A DNA stretch of 64,000 nucleotides from JBOHUC01 sp050733935. Lineage in GTDB: Bacteria > Eisenbacteria > RBG-16-71-46 > DASYSL01. Position 1 is the stretch's first letter. Each line of letters opens with the position of its first letter. Shown here piece after piece: positions 16,496 through 25,719 of this stretch. The notes under the pieces are model-generated. The model ran no database searches, had not been told where the DNA came from, and saw only the letters and a program-made list of their open reading frames with translations. The stretch covers positions 1 through 64,000 of the forward strand of contig JBOHUC010000176.1 of assembly GCA_050733935.1 (NCBI GenBank), read 5' to 3'. Both the position numbers and the translations under genes were made by a program.

Positions 16496-18969
16496 GGGAG
16501 CAGGACGAATCGCCGCGCGACGCGACTCGTGCCGGCGCGCAGCTCGCACCAGTAGAGGCCCGCGGGAGCCGCAGTCCCCAGGTTCGTCCGGCCGTTCCAG
16601 CTCACGCGATGCGGGCCGGGCTCGAGCTCCGTCTCGAGCGGCGTTGCCACCTTTCGACCCGTGACATCGTAGATCGAAAGCGTCACCCTCCCGGCGCGCG
16701 GCAACGCAAACGCCACTTCGAGGGCACCACGTGTCGGATTGGGATACGGCGGCGCGAGCTCGAGTGCACCCGCTCCCGGCGCTAGGACTCCGACCAGCGG
16801 GACCGCGGTGTTGAGGAGCACGGTGACCGTGCCGCCATTGCCGTTTGCGACCGCAAGGTCCGGACGATCGTCCCCGTCGAAGTCGGCCGCGGCGATCGCA
16901 ACGGGCTGAAGATCGGTGCCGTAGTCCCGCTTCGCCTCGAACGTCCCGTCGCCGATGCCCCGCAGGACCGACACGGTCGCCGGCTGCGCGTTCGCAGAGG
17001 CGAGATCCGGAATCCCGTCGCCGTCGAAATCGGCGATCGCGACCCTCCGGCACTCGAGGCCCGTCGGCCAGTTCATAGCCGGCTCGAAGCTGCCATTGCC
17101 CTGCCCGAGAAATACGGAAACCCATCCCGCGTGGTTGGCGACGGCGACGTCGGGCCACTCGTCTTCGTCGAGGTTTGCGACGGCGACTCCGAAGGCATTC
17201 CCACCGGTCGTGTAGCTCACGGCACCGTCGAACGTGCCGTCCCCGTGGCCCAGCAGAACCGAGAGCCCGTTGGTCGAGTTGTTGGCGACGACGAGGTCGG
17301 ATTTCCCGTCGTTATTGAGATCGGCGATCGCGACGTCCATCGGAGTGAAACCGGCCGCGAACGCCCCCGGCGGCCCGAACGTTCCATTTCCGGCGCCGAG
17401 GAGCACAGAAGCCGTACTCGCGTTCACGTTCACCACCACCACGTCGGGATGAGTGTCGCCATTGAGAATCCCGACGGCAACCGCAAGCGGATTGACGCCG
17501 GCCGCGAAGTCGGTACGCGGACCGAACGTTCCGTTCCCGATGCCGAGCAGCACGGAGACCGTGTGGCCGCCATCGTTCGCGACCACGACGTCGAGGTTCC
17601 CGTCGTGATTCACGTCGGCAAGCTCTCCGTCGATTGGCCAGGAGCCGGTCGGCCAGGGCTCGCGCGTGGGAAACGTCCCGTTCCCCGTGCCGCGCAGGAT
17701 CGAGATCGTGTTAGGCGTGGGGCCGAAGTTCACGATCCCGAGATCGAGCCTCTCATCGTGATTCACGTCCCCCACCGAGACTGAGAACGGCGAGCTCCCT
17801 GCGTCGTACTTGGTCTCGTGCCCGAAGGTACCGTCGCCGTTTCCCCACAGCACCGAAACGCTACCGCCGTTGTATGCGGTCACGGCGAGGTCGAGATCCC
17901 CGTCGGAATCGAGGTCGCCCGTCGCCACGTCGAACGGTGCGCTGCCCACGTCGAGCTCGCTCGCCGCTCCGAACGTGCCGTTCCCGTTGCCCAGGCGCAC
18001 CGCAACATTGCTGAACTGTCCGAGTGTGACCGCGAGATCGAGGCGCCCGTCGTCGTTGAAATCACCGAGCGCGACCGCATTGGGGTAGTTCGGCGCCGGC
18101 AGGTCGGTGCGAGGGGCGAACGATCCGTTGCCCAGCCCGAGCAGCACGGACACCGAGTGACCGGCGTTGTTCACGACCACGAGATCGAGGTGCGCGTCGG
18201 CGTCGAGGAGACCGATCGCGACCTCGCGTGGATAGAGGCCCGTGGCGAACGTCGTGTGAGGCGCGAACGTTCCGTCCCCGTTTCCGAGGAGCACCGAGAC
18301 CGAGTTCGAGAGCGAGGTCGCAACGATCAGATCTTCGTGATCGTCGTGATTCAGGTCGCCGGCGACGATGCCGTACGGAAACACTCCCGTCGGATAGTCG
18401 ACTTTGGGGCCGAACGTGGCGTCCCCGTTCCCGAGCAGGATGGAGACTGTGTTGCTGCTGTCATTCGTGACCGCGAGATCGAGCGCTTCGTCTTCGTTGA
18501 AGTCGCGGATCACGACCGCAGCCGGCCGTGGCCCCGTCTTATAGTCGACGCGTGCGGCAAACGCGCCGCCGCCGAGGCCGCGCAGTACGGAGACGTTCTT
18601 GCTGCTGTCGTTGACGGCGACGAGGTCGGGAATGTCATCCCCGTCGAGATCGGCGATCTCGACGCAGAACGGGCGGATGCCCGTGGCGAGAGGCTCGGGA
18701 AATTCGAACGTCGGCCCCGGGGCACCGCGCACGACGGAGACCGTGTGTGACCATTCGTTTGCGACCGCGAGGTCGGGACGAGTGTCGCCGTCCAGATCCC
18801 CGATCGTGACCTGGATCGCGGAACCACCCGCCGGGAACGAATAGAAACCCGCCGCGAACTCGGGCCCGGATCCGTAGGCAGGTCCGGCAAGGATCACGGC
18901 GAGGACGAGCGCCACGCAACCGAACAGTCCCTGGCAGGCGGGACGCACGGGCTCCGGTCGAAGATCCAT
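16492..18969 (-). CDS. Secreted FG-GAP/VCBS-repeat protein with sorting tail
   Basis: 825 residues from ATG 18969 (GGGAGG site; the long frame above it is the next gene's shadow). A signal peptide covers about 1-36. About fifteen repeats of 45-48 residues follow, each with D-x-D-x-D-x-x-x-D-L-x-V-x-N and VSVLLGNGDGTF, for example GDLDGDTRPDLAVAN. The D-x-D-x-D loops are calcium sites of integrin-like propellers. The tail has PPYPNPTRG, DVTGRKVA, AGLYWCELRAG and a basic end. It lies 11 bases after the stop of the gene at 18981 and is probably cotranscribed with it. Confidence 0.88.
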   Translation of the reverse strand: MDLRPEPVRPACQGLFGCVALVLAVILAGPAYGSGPEFAAGFYSFPAGGSAIQVTIGDLDGDTRPDLAVANEWSHTVSVVRGAPGPTFEFPEPLATGIRPFCVEIADLDGDDIPDLVAVNDSSKNVSVLRGLGGGAFAARVDYKTGPRPAAVVIRDFNEDEALDLAVTNDSSNTVSILLGNGDATFGPKVDYPTGVFPYGIVAGDLNHDDHEDLIVATSLSNSVSVLLGNGDGTFAPHTTFATGLYPREVAIGLLDADAHLDLVVVNNAGHSVSVLLGLGNGSFAPRTDLPAPNYPNAVALGDFNDDGRLDLAVTLGQFSNVAVRLGNGNGTFGAASELDVGSAPFDVATGDLDSDGDLDLAVTAYNGGSVSVLWGNGDGTFGHETKYDAGSSPFSVSVGDVNHDERLDLGIVNFGPTPNTISILRGTGNGTFPTREPWPTGSWPIDGELADVNHDGNLDVVVANDGGHTVSVLLGIGNGTFGPRTDFAAGVNPLAVAVGILNGDTHPDVVVVNVNASTASVLLGAGNGTFGPPGAFAAGFTPMDVAIADLNNDGKSDLVVANNSTNGLSVLLGHGDGTFDGAVSYTTGGNAFGVAVANLDEDEWPDVAVANHAGWVSVFLGQGNGSFEPAMNWPTGLECRRVAIADFDGDGIPDLASANAQPATVSVLRGIGDGTFEAKRDYGTDLQPVAIAAADFDGDDRPDLAVANGNGGTVTVLLNTAVPLVGVLAPGAGALELAPPYPNPTRGALEVAFALPRAGRVTLSIYDVTGRKVATPLETELEPGPHRVSWNGRTNLGTAAPAGLYWCELRAGTSRVARRFVLLP

Positions 18970-18980
18970 GAGACGCCTCC

Positions 18981-20603
18981 CTAACGAAAGACGATGGCCC
19001 GTCCGGTTCGAGGCGTGCCCCCGTCCCGCAGCGATACGAGGTAGATACCGGCAGAAAGCCCGCCCACGGGAATCGAGATCGTGCTTCGACCCGCCACGTC
19101 GCTTCGATGCACGACGCGCCCGCGCACGTCGAGCAGATCGAGCGAGGCACCCGACGATGCCGGTGACGCGAACGCGACGTGCAGCATTTCGCTCGCAGGA
19201 TTGGGAGCAATGCTGAGGGAGAGGCTCGCGGCAGGTCCCGTTGGGACATCCACCGAGGCCGCCGGACCGATCGCCTTCGCGTAGAGGTCGCGATTGATCG
19301 CGCCGGCACGGTCGTCGTGCCAGACCACGAATGCGCCGTCGTTGGCGGCCGGCAGAAGCCGCGCAGTCGACTGACCGCCCGCGGCTCGCGTCACGGGCGT
19401 GCCGGCGAGCGACCAACCTGGAGCGATCGTGCCGTCCGTCAGGATACGCGTCGCCTGAAGATCCGCTTCGGTCCCATCTCCCGGGACGATCCAGCACGCG
19501 ATGACCGCGTCGCCCGAGGCCATGATTGCAGCTCCCGGCGGAGCAGTGGGCCCGCGGAGAAGGATGCCCGCCACTGGCCACTCCGCCGGAATCGATCCAT
19601 CGGAGGCGCGCCGGTGCAGCTCGATGCGATCCGAACCGTCGGGTGCACCGACGAGGTAGACCCCGGAAGGCCCTCCGTTCGCGAGCGCTTCCGTGACGGG
19701 CACGGGTGTCGGCTGCGGCCAGAGCAGGGATCCGCCCGCCGCGACGTGCTGGCCATTCCAGAACGGGACCGCGGACATGTCCACGCCGCGATAGACCGTG
19801 TACAGGCCGCCTGCACCGTCGGGCGTGGCGACCGCGCCAAAAACTCGAAAACCCTGCGGGGTGTGGAACGTGGTGATCGCGGCGTTGTCTGCGATTCGGC
19901 CCACCCGCGCGTAGTACTGATCGACGGGCCCGTTGAAGTAGAGGGTGGTGCTGAAGACGACGCCGCCGCTCGGATCCGCCTCGATGCGGTAGCTCGTCAC
20001 CTGGTTGTCGCCGCCGATTCCAACACCGGCCTCCGAGAAGGCGAACAATCCGTCCGCCGTGATCCGCGTGACGGTGGCGGAAATCAGCTCAGGGTTCATC
20101 GGGGCCCGGATCCGGGCGACGTACGCGCCCCCCGATCCGTCCGGCGCCACGGACAGCGACGTGTTGTAGAGGTCGGTCGTGAGGAGTTTGCCGGCAGCGG
20201 GCCAGGAGGCGTGCACGATCCCGGTCGCATCGATCCGTTGCGCGCGGAGCGATGTCGGGGCGCTGTCGGTCCAGAGAACAAGCGCACCTCCAGTGCCGTC
20301 GCGCACAACGAAAACCTGGCCGACAGTCCCCGTCTCCGAAATCGCAAGCCCGTTCGCGGGCCATCCCGGGGCGACGGAGCCGTCCGGTCCGAGATGCTGC
20401 AGGTAGCCATCGTTGGCCGACCGTCGCTGGTCGACCCAGCTCACGTAGAAACCACCGACATCATCGGGCGCGAGGGAGGGAAGTTGCTGCACCTTCGCGG
20501 CGGCCGTGACCGGGACTCCATTGGGATCCCAGGCGGACGCGTGTGGGGGCACGAGAAGAATCGCGATCGAAGCGAGCAGGACGAATACGCGGGGAGGAGA
20601 CAT
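18981..20603 (-). CDS. Secreted repeat protein with sorting tail
   Basis: 540 residues with a signal peptide at 1-24. The body has spaced DGSGGAYV-type, APDGSGG and APDDVGGFYVSWVD strands with W-x-D-x-R elements (SWVDQRR, VWHDDRAG), a pattern of propeller blades in hypothetical exoproteins; no enzyme motif is seen. The tail has APNPASEMLHV, DVRGRVVHRS, AGIYLVSLRDG and a basic end. A GAGG site precedes the ATG. With the FG-GAP protein 11 bases downstream it forms a two-gene unit of sorted exoproteins. Function unknown. Confidence 0.78.
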   Translation of the reverse strand: MSPPRVFVLLASIAILLVPPHASAWDPNGVPVTAAAKVQQLPSLAPDDVGGFYVSWVDQRRSANDGYLQHLGPDGSVAPGWPANGLAISETGTVGQVFVVRDGTGGALVLWTDSAPTSLRAQRIDATGIVHASWPAAGKLLTTDLYNTSLSVAPDGSGGAYVARIRAPMNPELISATVTRITADGLFAFSEAGVGIGGDNQVTSYRIEADPSGGVVFSTTLYFNGPVDQYYARVGRIADNAAITTFHTPQGFRVFGAVATPDGAGGLYTVYRGVDMSAVPFWNGQHVAAGGSLLWPQPTPVPVTEALANGGPSGVYLVGAPDGSDRIELHRRASDGSIPAEWPVAGILLRGPTAPPGAAIMASGDAVIACWIVPGDGTEADLQATRILTDGTIAPGWSLAGTPVTRAAGGQSTARLLPAANDGAFVVWHDDRAGAINRDLYAKAIGPAASVDVPTGPAASLSLSIAPNPASEMLHVAFASPASSGASLDLLDVRGRVVHRSDVAGRSTISIPVGGLSAGIYLVSLRDGGTPRTGRAIVFR

Positions 20604-20703
20604 GGGGGGCCTCGTGAGAAATGGGTCGGGGCCAATTCGCTCGGCGAGCGCTCGTAAGCGTACGCCTCACCCCCTTTCGTGACCAGCCCCCCGTCTGGCG
20701 CGC

Positions 20704-21174
20704 TCAGGCCCGCTCGACGCGGCAGGCGTAGCAACCGGGACGGGCGTTGTGGACGTGCAGGTACGCGGTCGCGGGATTCTCGAAGAAACGTTCGATCAAC
20801 GACTCGAGCTCGGTGCCGGCGGTGACATCGGATTCGACCAGCATGTCGTCGGCATCGTACGCACGCACCGAGAGAAGGCGCCGACGCTGCTGATCGGGAA
20901 CGACGTCGACGGCCCCCACGAAGGGCTCCCGCGCCTTGCGTCGCACGAAGATCGGTCCGGCCGCGGCATACGGCGACCCTGCGTCCAGATGGCGATAGGA
21001 AAGCAACAGCACCTCCTCCCCCACTTCGGCGTCCTCGAGCGTGATGCGGCACGGTGCCGAATGCGGTTCATCGACGATTTGAACGACGACGCCGCGCTCG
21101 CGGAGCGTTTCGCGATCCGCCTCGAGGAGATCACGGAAGGGTTCGATCGGAAGTCCGAGAATACGGAACGACAT
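20704..21174 (-). CDS. DUF1203-family protein
   Basis: 156 residues from ATG 21174 (GGAGG six bases upstream; GTG 21180 overlaps that site). MSFRILGLPIEPFRDLL at the start, LLLSYRHLDAGSPYAAAGPIFVR in the middle and HVHNARPGCYACRVER at the end match DUF1203, a small cytoplasmic family of unknown activity. The two end cysteines (CYAC) stand out. The gene is alone, divergent from the exoprotein at 21422. Confidence 0.8.
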   Translation of the reverse strand: MSFRILGLPIEPFRDLLEADRETLRERGVVVQIVDEPHSAPCRITLEDAEVGEEVLLLSYRHLDAGSPYAAAGPIFVRRKAREPFVGAVDVVPDQQRRRLLSVRAYDADDMLVESDVTAGTELESLIERFFENPATAYLHVHNARPGCYACRVERA

Positions 21175-21421
21175 GCTCACCTCCCCGGGTTTCGGCGCAG
21201 TTGCGCCTACCCGGGGAGCATGCGCTACCCGCCGGCCGGATCGCGGCCGGAATCGGACGTGGCATCTGCCCCAGTCCTGCGCCGTCGCCGCGCCAGCGTG
21301 CCCTCGGCGTTCGCCTCGCTCCCCTCATTCGTAGGAGGGGGTGCGGCCTCGCAGGCGGACCCTCCATTCCGGAGCGGGCCGGTTCGTGTCGCGCGGCCCT
21401 CTTTCGAAGGGGAGGTGGATG

Positions 21422-22555
21422 ATGAAGCTGGCGGGCATTCTCAGCGGGACCGCGCTTGCGCTCTTCTTCGCGGAAGGCGCGCTCTCCGTGCCACTCGGAT
21501 CGACGTTCACGTACCAGGGACAGCTCATTCAGGGCGGCACGCCTGTCACGGGCACCGTCCATCTCCAATTCAGCCTGTGGGACGACCCGGGGAGCGGCGC
21601 GCCTCCCGTCGGCGGGAATCGGATCGGGGCGAGCCAGGTCGTGATCAACGTCCCGGTCAGCAACGGGCTCTTCGTCGTCCAGCTCAACGAAACGGCCCAG
21701 TTCGGCGCCAACGCATTCAACGGCGATGCGCGATGGCTCCAGGTCGAGATTTGCCCCGACGGAAGCTGCGCGAACCCGCCAATCGTTACTCTTTCGCCCC
21801 GGCAGCCCATCAACCCGACGCCGTACGCGACCTGGTCGCCCGGGCCCTGGCGGGTGAACGGAGCAGCGCTCTACCACCTGGGAACTCTCGGCGTCGGCAC
21901 GAATATTCCGGAGAGCACGCTCGATGCCGTCGGGAACCTCTCGCTGGGCGCGAGGCAGGCGAACAACGACGCGATCACGATCCGCGGCCCGAACAGTCCA
22001 ACGGATGCGAACTCGAGACAGGACGTGCGCTTCAGCTTCGCTTCGGCCGGATCGTCGCGGCTGCGCGCGTATCGGGGTGGAAGCTGGGACACCTATCTCC
22101 AGTTCCTCACGAACTCGTACTCCGCGGGCGGGGACAATCCGCAGCCCCGCATGACGATCGACGGCGAAGGCAATGTGGGCATCGGAACGACGAGTCCGGT
22201 CGTGAAGCTCGACGTCATGGGCAGCATCTACATCGGAGCCGGACCCCGCTATGCGGTGCCCGGGGCCGAAGAAGACCTGAAGATCGTTCGGGGCATCGTC
22301 AATGCGAATGGCACTCCGTCGAGCGGATGTTGCTACTGGGTGAGCCATCCGAGTACAGGCATCTACGACGTCAATTTCTTCACTCCATTCACGGCCACGC
22401 CGGTGGTCACGGCCAACGCGTATGCGGGCCTCACGCCGATGCACATCGAGCTCATCACTCCGAGCGCCGGCTCGGTGAGGTTTCAGGTACGCGAGGTCGA
22501 CGGCGACGTCATCAACTTCGGTTTCCATTTCATGGCGATCGGCCCGCGGAACTGA
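21422..22555 (+). CDS. Secreted tail-fibre-like surface protein
   Basis: 377 residues from the second ATG of ATGATG (GGGGAGG upstream). A signal peptide spans about 1-23. The first domain has FTYQGQLIQGG and HLQFSLWDD, a beta domain that often heads large hypothetical exoproteins. The middle has LGVGTNIPESTLD and GNVGIGTTSPVVKLDVMG, the motif found at the stalk-to-head junction of phage tail-fibre-like proteins. The C-terminal domain (DLKIVRGIVNANG, then YDVNFFTPFTATPVVTANA) resembles a trimeric fibre head, often a lectin fold. It has no sorting tail, but the next gene encodes one. Receptor or glycan binding is inferred. Confidence 0.7.
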   Translation: MKLAGILSGTALALFFAEGALSVPLGSTFTYQGQLIQGGTPVTGTVHLQFSLWDDPGSGAPPVGGNRIGASQVVINVPVSNGLFVVQLNETAQFGANAFNGDARWLQVEICPDGSCANPPIVTLSPRQPINPTPYATWSPGPWRVNGAALYHLGTLGVGTNIPESTLDAVGNLSLGARQANNDAITIRGPNSPTDANSRQDVRFSFASAGSSRLRAYRGGSWDTYLQFLTNSYSAGGDNPQPRMTIDGEGNVGIGTTSPVVKLDVMGSIYIGAGPRYAVPGAEEDLKIVRGIVNANGTPSSGCCYWVSHPSTGIYDVNFFTPFTATPVVTANAYAGLTPMHIELITPSAGSVRFQVREVDGDVINFGFHFMAIGPRN

Positions 22556-22611
22556 TGCCCTGCGCCATCCGCGCGTCTCTCCGTCGCGATGCGCGAAAAG
22601 GAGGAGAGATC

Positions 22612-23187
22612 ATGAAGCTCCATCTGGACATCCGGACCGCGGCCTTCGCCATCGCCCTGCCTTCGATCGCGCTCCTCGGCCCAACTCCGGCGCTCGCGGA
22701 ATACAGCCTCGGCTGGTTCGCGGTGAGCGGCAGCGCGGCGGCGAATCTCACGGGCTCGAACTTCACGTTGCGTGGAACCGTCGGCCAGCCCGTCGCGGGA
22801 ACATCCTCTGGGGGCGGCTACTCGATGACCGGTGGCTTCTGGGTCGCAGGGGGGGGCGGGTACACGGTCGACGTTGGCGATCCGGAGGGCCAGGATGCGC
22901 CACTCACGTTCCGGCTCCATCCGGCCGCCCCCAATCCCCTCCACGATCGGACGATCGTCACGTTCGACCTCCCGCGCGAAACGGAAGTGAGCCTTCGACT
23001 GTACGACGTCCGCGGACGGCTCCTGCGAACGCTCGCGAGCGGCGCGGTGACGCCGGGTCGGCATCAGCGTGCCTGGGACGGAGTGGACGAAGCCGGCAAC
23101 CGGGTTCCGCCGGGCGTGTACTTCGTCCGCCTCGAGGCCGGCGCCACAATGAGGATGCAACGGAAGATCGTCGTCGTCGGCCCCTGA
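22612..23187 (+). CDS. Short secreted protein with sorting tail
   Basis: 191 residues from ATG 22612 (GGAGGAGAG site). A signal peptide covers about 1-28. A 70-residue domain follows, with YSLGWFAVSGSA, FTLRGTVGQPVAGTSSGGGY and MTGGFWVAGG, seen in short exoproteins of sorting-tail bacteria. The rest is a sorting tail (HPAAPNPLHDRT, DVRGRLLRTL, GVYFVRLEAG, KIVVVGP). It lies 56 bases after the fibre-like gene on the same strand and could be its partner. Function unknown. Confidence 0.78.
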   Translation: MKLHLDIRTAAFAIALPSIALLGPTPALAEYSLGWFAVSGSAAANLTGSNFTLRGTVGQPVAGTSSGGGYSMTGGFWVAGGGGYTVDVGDPEGQDAPLTFRLHPAAPNPLHDRTIVTFDLPRETEVSLRLYDVRGRLLRTLASGAVTPGRHQRAWDGVDEAGNRVPPGVYFVRLEAGATMRMQRKIVVVGP

Positions 23188-23195
23188 CACCCCCG

Positions 23196-23240
23196 CGGTC
23201 GGGGCGGTCGGGGCGGTCGGGGCGGTCGGGGCCGTCAGAG
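23196..23240. repeat. 9-bp tandem repeat between convergent genes
   Basis: Four exact copies of CGGTCGGGG (23196-23231) and a degenerate fifth fill nearly all of the 56-base gap between two stop codons. On the plus strand it has regularly spaced G4 runs. Confidence 0.8.
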
Positions 23241-23243
23241 CTT

Positions 23244-24704
23244 TCAGGACTTTCGACGCAGGATGAGGAGCCGGCCCGCTCCGCTTGGCAACGCGCCGCC
23301 GGGCCCGCCCGCGCGGCGGCGCACGACTTCGTAGTCCGCCATTGTGCTGTCCTGCTGCGCCTGCGAGCTGAACGGCGCGCCGATGCCGGCCCACGCCACT
23401 TCGCCATCGAGCCAGAACTGCCGGTACACAATGTAGTCGGGACGCGTGCGCTCGATGACGCGCGCGTACCATCCGTCGCCCTTCGTGCGCTCCCCGGCGA
23501 CCCACGGCGTGACGAGCCCGACTTCGTCGATCACGCGCATGCCGCTGAACCAGCCGATGATCCCGATCGGCTCGAGCATCACCGACACCGCGGTCGGGCC
23601 TCCCGGCACCCGGTCCTTCGCGTCCTCATGCAGCGTGTGACCGATCCCCGCGAACACTTCGGCGTCGTGGATCTGAAAGCGTGCGGCGCGCGGCGCGACG
23701 GTCCCCCACGAAAGGGCGAGAAAAAGAACGAGCGGCCCGGCGGCCCATCGCAACACTCCCGACGTGGCGAGCCCCAGGAACACGGCGAGCAGGATCGCCA
23801 CCATCGGGGCCGGCGCATACCAGTAGTACCAGGGCACTCCGAGCATCATGTAGGCGAAGATGGTGAGCAGTCCGCAGGCGAACAGAAGCGGCAGCGGGGC
23901 GTCGTCCTTGACCTCCTCCGGCTTACGCCAACGCGCGATGACGGCGACGAGACCGATCAAAAACAGGATCGCAACCGGCGCGAGGGCGAGACCGTCCTGC
24001 GTCTGCGGAGTCCATCCCGGAAGGAGCCATTCGAGCCAGCCCGGACCCCTCGTCTGCACACCATAGACCGTGGCCTTGCTCGAAACGCTCGACGGCAACC
24101 ATTGACCGAACCAGAGCGCGAACCCACCTTGCAGCGCCGCGACCCCGATCCAGATCAAGCGCTGCCGCATCGAGAGACGCGTCGCGAGCAGAACGCTCAT
24201 GGCCGCCCCTTCCGGGCGGCTCAACGCGAGGAGTCCGTTCAGGACTCCCCCCGCCCGACTCTGCGCGAACGTGGCGGAGGCGAGGAGAAGCGCGAGCACG
24301 AGGCTGCTCTCGAGGCCGCTTGCGGGCATCTGGGCGAGCCGGGGCCAGAGAGCGAAGAACGCCCCCAAGCCGGCTGCAGCGAGCAGCGAACGGCGCGCGA
24401 GGAGGCGGAAGCCGAGCGCGAGCGCCGCGAGGTCCGCGACCACGAGCGTCCAGCGCGCGGCCGCTTCAATGGGAAGACGCCCAACGGACGTGAGCGCGAG
24501 GTAACTCGTCCACAGAGCCGACGTGAAGCCCCACGCCTTCTCGCCCGCGTTGTAGACCGGGCCGAGGCCGTGGGCCCAGTTCTGAGCGTAGCGGAACGTG
24601 ATGTACGCGTCCTCCGCACACCAGGGGAGGACGACGATGAACCAGATGCGTGTGGCGAGACAGAGGACGAGGAGAAGTGGAAGCAGCCACTTCGGGCCGG
24701 GCAT
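23244..24704 (-). CDS. Polytopic membrane protein, probable GT-C glycosyltransferase-like
   Basis: 486 residues with about ten hydrophobic helices. Near the N-terminus, after the first helix, is EDAYITFRYAQNWAHGLGPVYN followed by W-G-F-T-S; the acidic pair in the first outside loop and the Y-N-x-G-E segment mark a GT-C-like family that uses lipid-linked sugar donors. The C-terminal part is a soluble domain of about 120 residues. The acceptor is unknown. With many exported proteins around, glycan addition to the envelope or to exoproteins is plausible, but no glycan gene cluster is adjacent. A 9-bp tandem repeat lies just past its stop. Confidence 0.65.
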   Translation of the reverse strand: MPGPKWLLPLLLVLCLATRIWFIVVLPWCAEDAYITFRYAQNWAHGLGPVYNAGEKAWGFTSALWTSYLALTSVGRLPIEAAARWTLVVADLAALALGFRLLARRSLLAAAGLGAFFALWPRLAQMPASGLESSLVLALLLASATFAQSRAGGVLNGLLALSRPEGAAMSVLLATRLSMRQRLIWIGVAALQGGFALWFGQWLPSSVSSKATVYGVQTRGPGWLEWLLPGWTPQTQDGLALAPVAILFLIGLVAVIARWRKPEEVKDDAPLPLLFACGLLTIFAYMMLGVPWYYWYAPAPMVAILLAVFLGLATSGVLRWAAGPLVLFLALSWGTVAPRAARFQIHDAEVFAGIGHTLHEDAKDRVPGGPTAVSVMLEPIGIIGWFSGMRVIDEVGLVTPWVAGERTKGDGWYARVIERTRPDYIVYRQFWLDGEVAWAGIGAPFSSQAQQDSTMADYEVVRRRAGGPGGALPSGAGRLLILRRKS

Positions 24705-24870
24705 GGCGACAGAATGTGTCGTCTTTGCGCAGCGCTGTCAATGCGCGCGAACCAGGGAAGGTCTTGCTCCGCTCGCCCGTTCCGGTTGAGCCGGGCGGTC
24801 ACCGCGGGTAGGATCGCCCGATGCGAATCGCCCAAGATCCACGACACGCGACCCTGGAGCGGAGATCCGC

Positions 24871-25701
24871 GTGAAATCGAACCGCTGGCGTCGCCTGGCC
24901 GACCATCCGCGTTTCCAGACCGCGATCGTCGTCGTGATCCTCGCGAATGCCGTCGTGCTCGGACTCGAGACCTCCCAGTCCCTGACCGAAGCCTACGGAG
25001 CGTTCTTCCACGGGGCCAATCTCGCGTTCCAGGCGATTTACGTGGCCGAGATCGCGATCCGGATCGCCGCCCACTGGCCGCGGCCCGCGACGTTCTTTCG
25101 TGACGGCTGGAACGTCTTCGATTTCACAGTGGTCGCGATCTCGCTTCTTCCCGTGTCCGGTCCGTTCGCAAACGTGGCCCGGCTCGCGCGCGTCCTCCGT
25201 ATCGGGCGACTCGTCTCGCTCTTCCCGGATCTCCGCCTCATCATCGGGACCATGCTGCGCTCGATTCCCTCGATGATCCACGTGATCGCGCTCCTGTGCG
25301 TGTTCCTCTACATCTACGGAATCCTCGGCGTGCACCTGTTCGGGGCGCGCGACCCGGATCACTGGGGATCGCTTCCGAGCGCGGTCTGGACGCTCTTCAA
25401 GGTGCTCACCCTCGAAGGATGGATCGAGATCCAGCAGGCGAGCGGCGAGCCCTTTCCGTGGACGTGGCTCTACTTCGCGAGCTTCATCTTCGTCGCCGTC
25501 TTCGTGGTCGTGAACCTGTTCATCGCGGTCGTGATCAACAACCTCGACAAGGTGAAGGCGGAGCAGGAAGTCGGCGCGACGGCGGCCGCGGCGCTCACCG
25601 AGCCTCAGGAGGCGCTGCTCGCGCGGATCGGGGGCTTGAAGCGGGAGCTCGAATCGCTCGAGCAGACGTTGCGCCGGACGGGACCGAAAGCGTCTCGGTG
25701 A
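24871..25701 (+). CDS. NaChBac-type voltage-gated ion channel
   Basis: 276 residues, GTG start with GGAG upstream. Six helices: S1 about 17-33, S2 48-68, S3 80-94, S4 100-118 with arginines every third residue (104, 107, 110, 113), S5 135-156 and S6 198-220. The pore loop has TLEGW at 180-184; the family's usual sodium filter is TLESW, so the serine is replaced by glycine. S6 ends in NLFIAVVINNLD and a C-terminal coiled coil (about 235-268) follows, as in the tetramerisation domain of bacterial Nav channels. It forms a homotetramer in the inner membrane. Sodium or mixed-cation selectivity cannot be told by eye. Confidence 0.88.
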   Translation: MKSNRWRRLADHPRFQTAIVVVILANAVVLGLETSQSLTEAYGAFFHGANLAFQAIYVAEIAIRIAAHWPRPATFFRDGWNVFDFTVVAISLLPVSGPFANVARLARVLRIGRLVSLFPDLRLIIGTMLRSIPSMIHVIALLCVFLYIYGILGVHLFGARDPDHWGSLPSAVWTLFKVLTLEGWIEIQQASGEPFPWTWLYFASFIFVAVFVVVNLFIAVVINNLDKVKAEQEVGATAAAALTEPQEALLARIGGLKRELESLEQTLRRTGPKASR

Positions 25702-25719
25702 GCCCGCGTCGCGCCTGTG

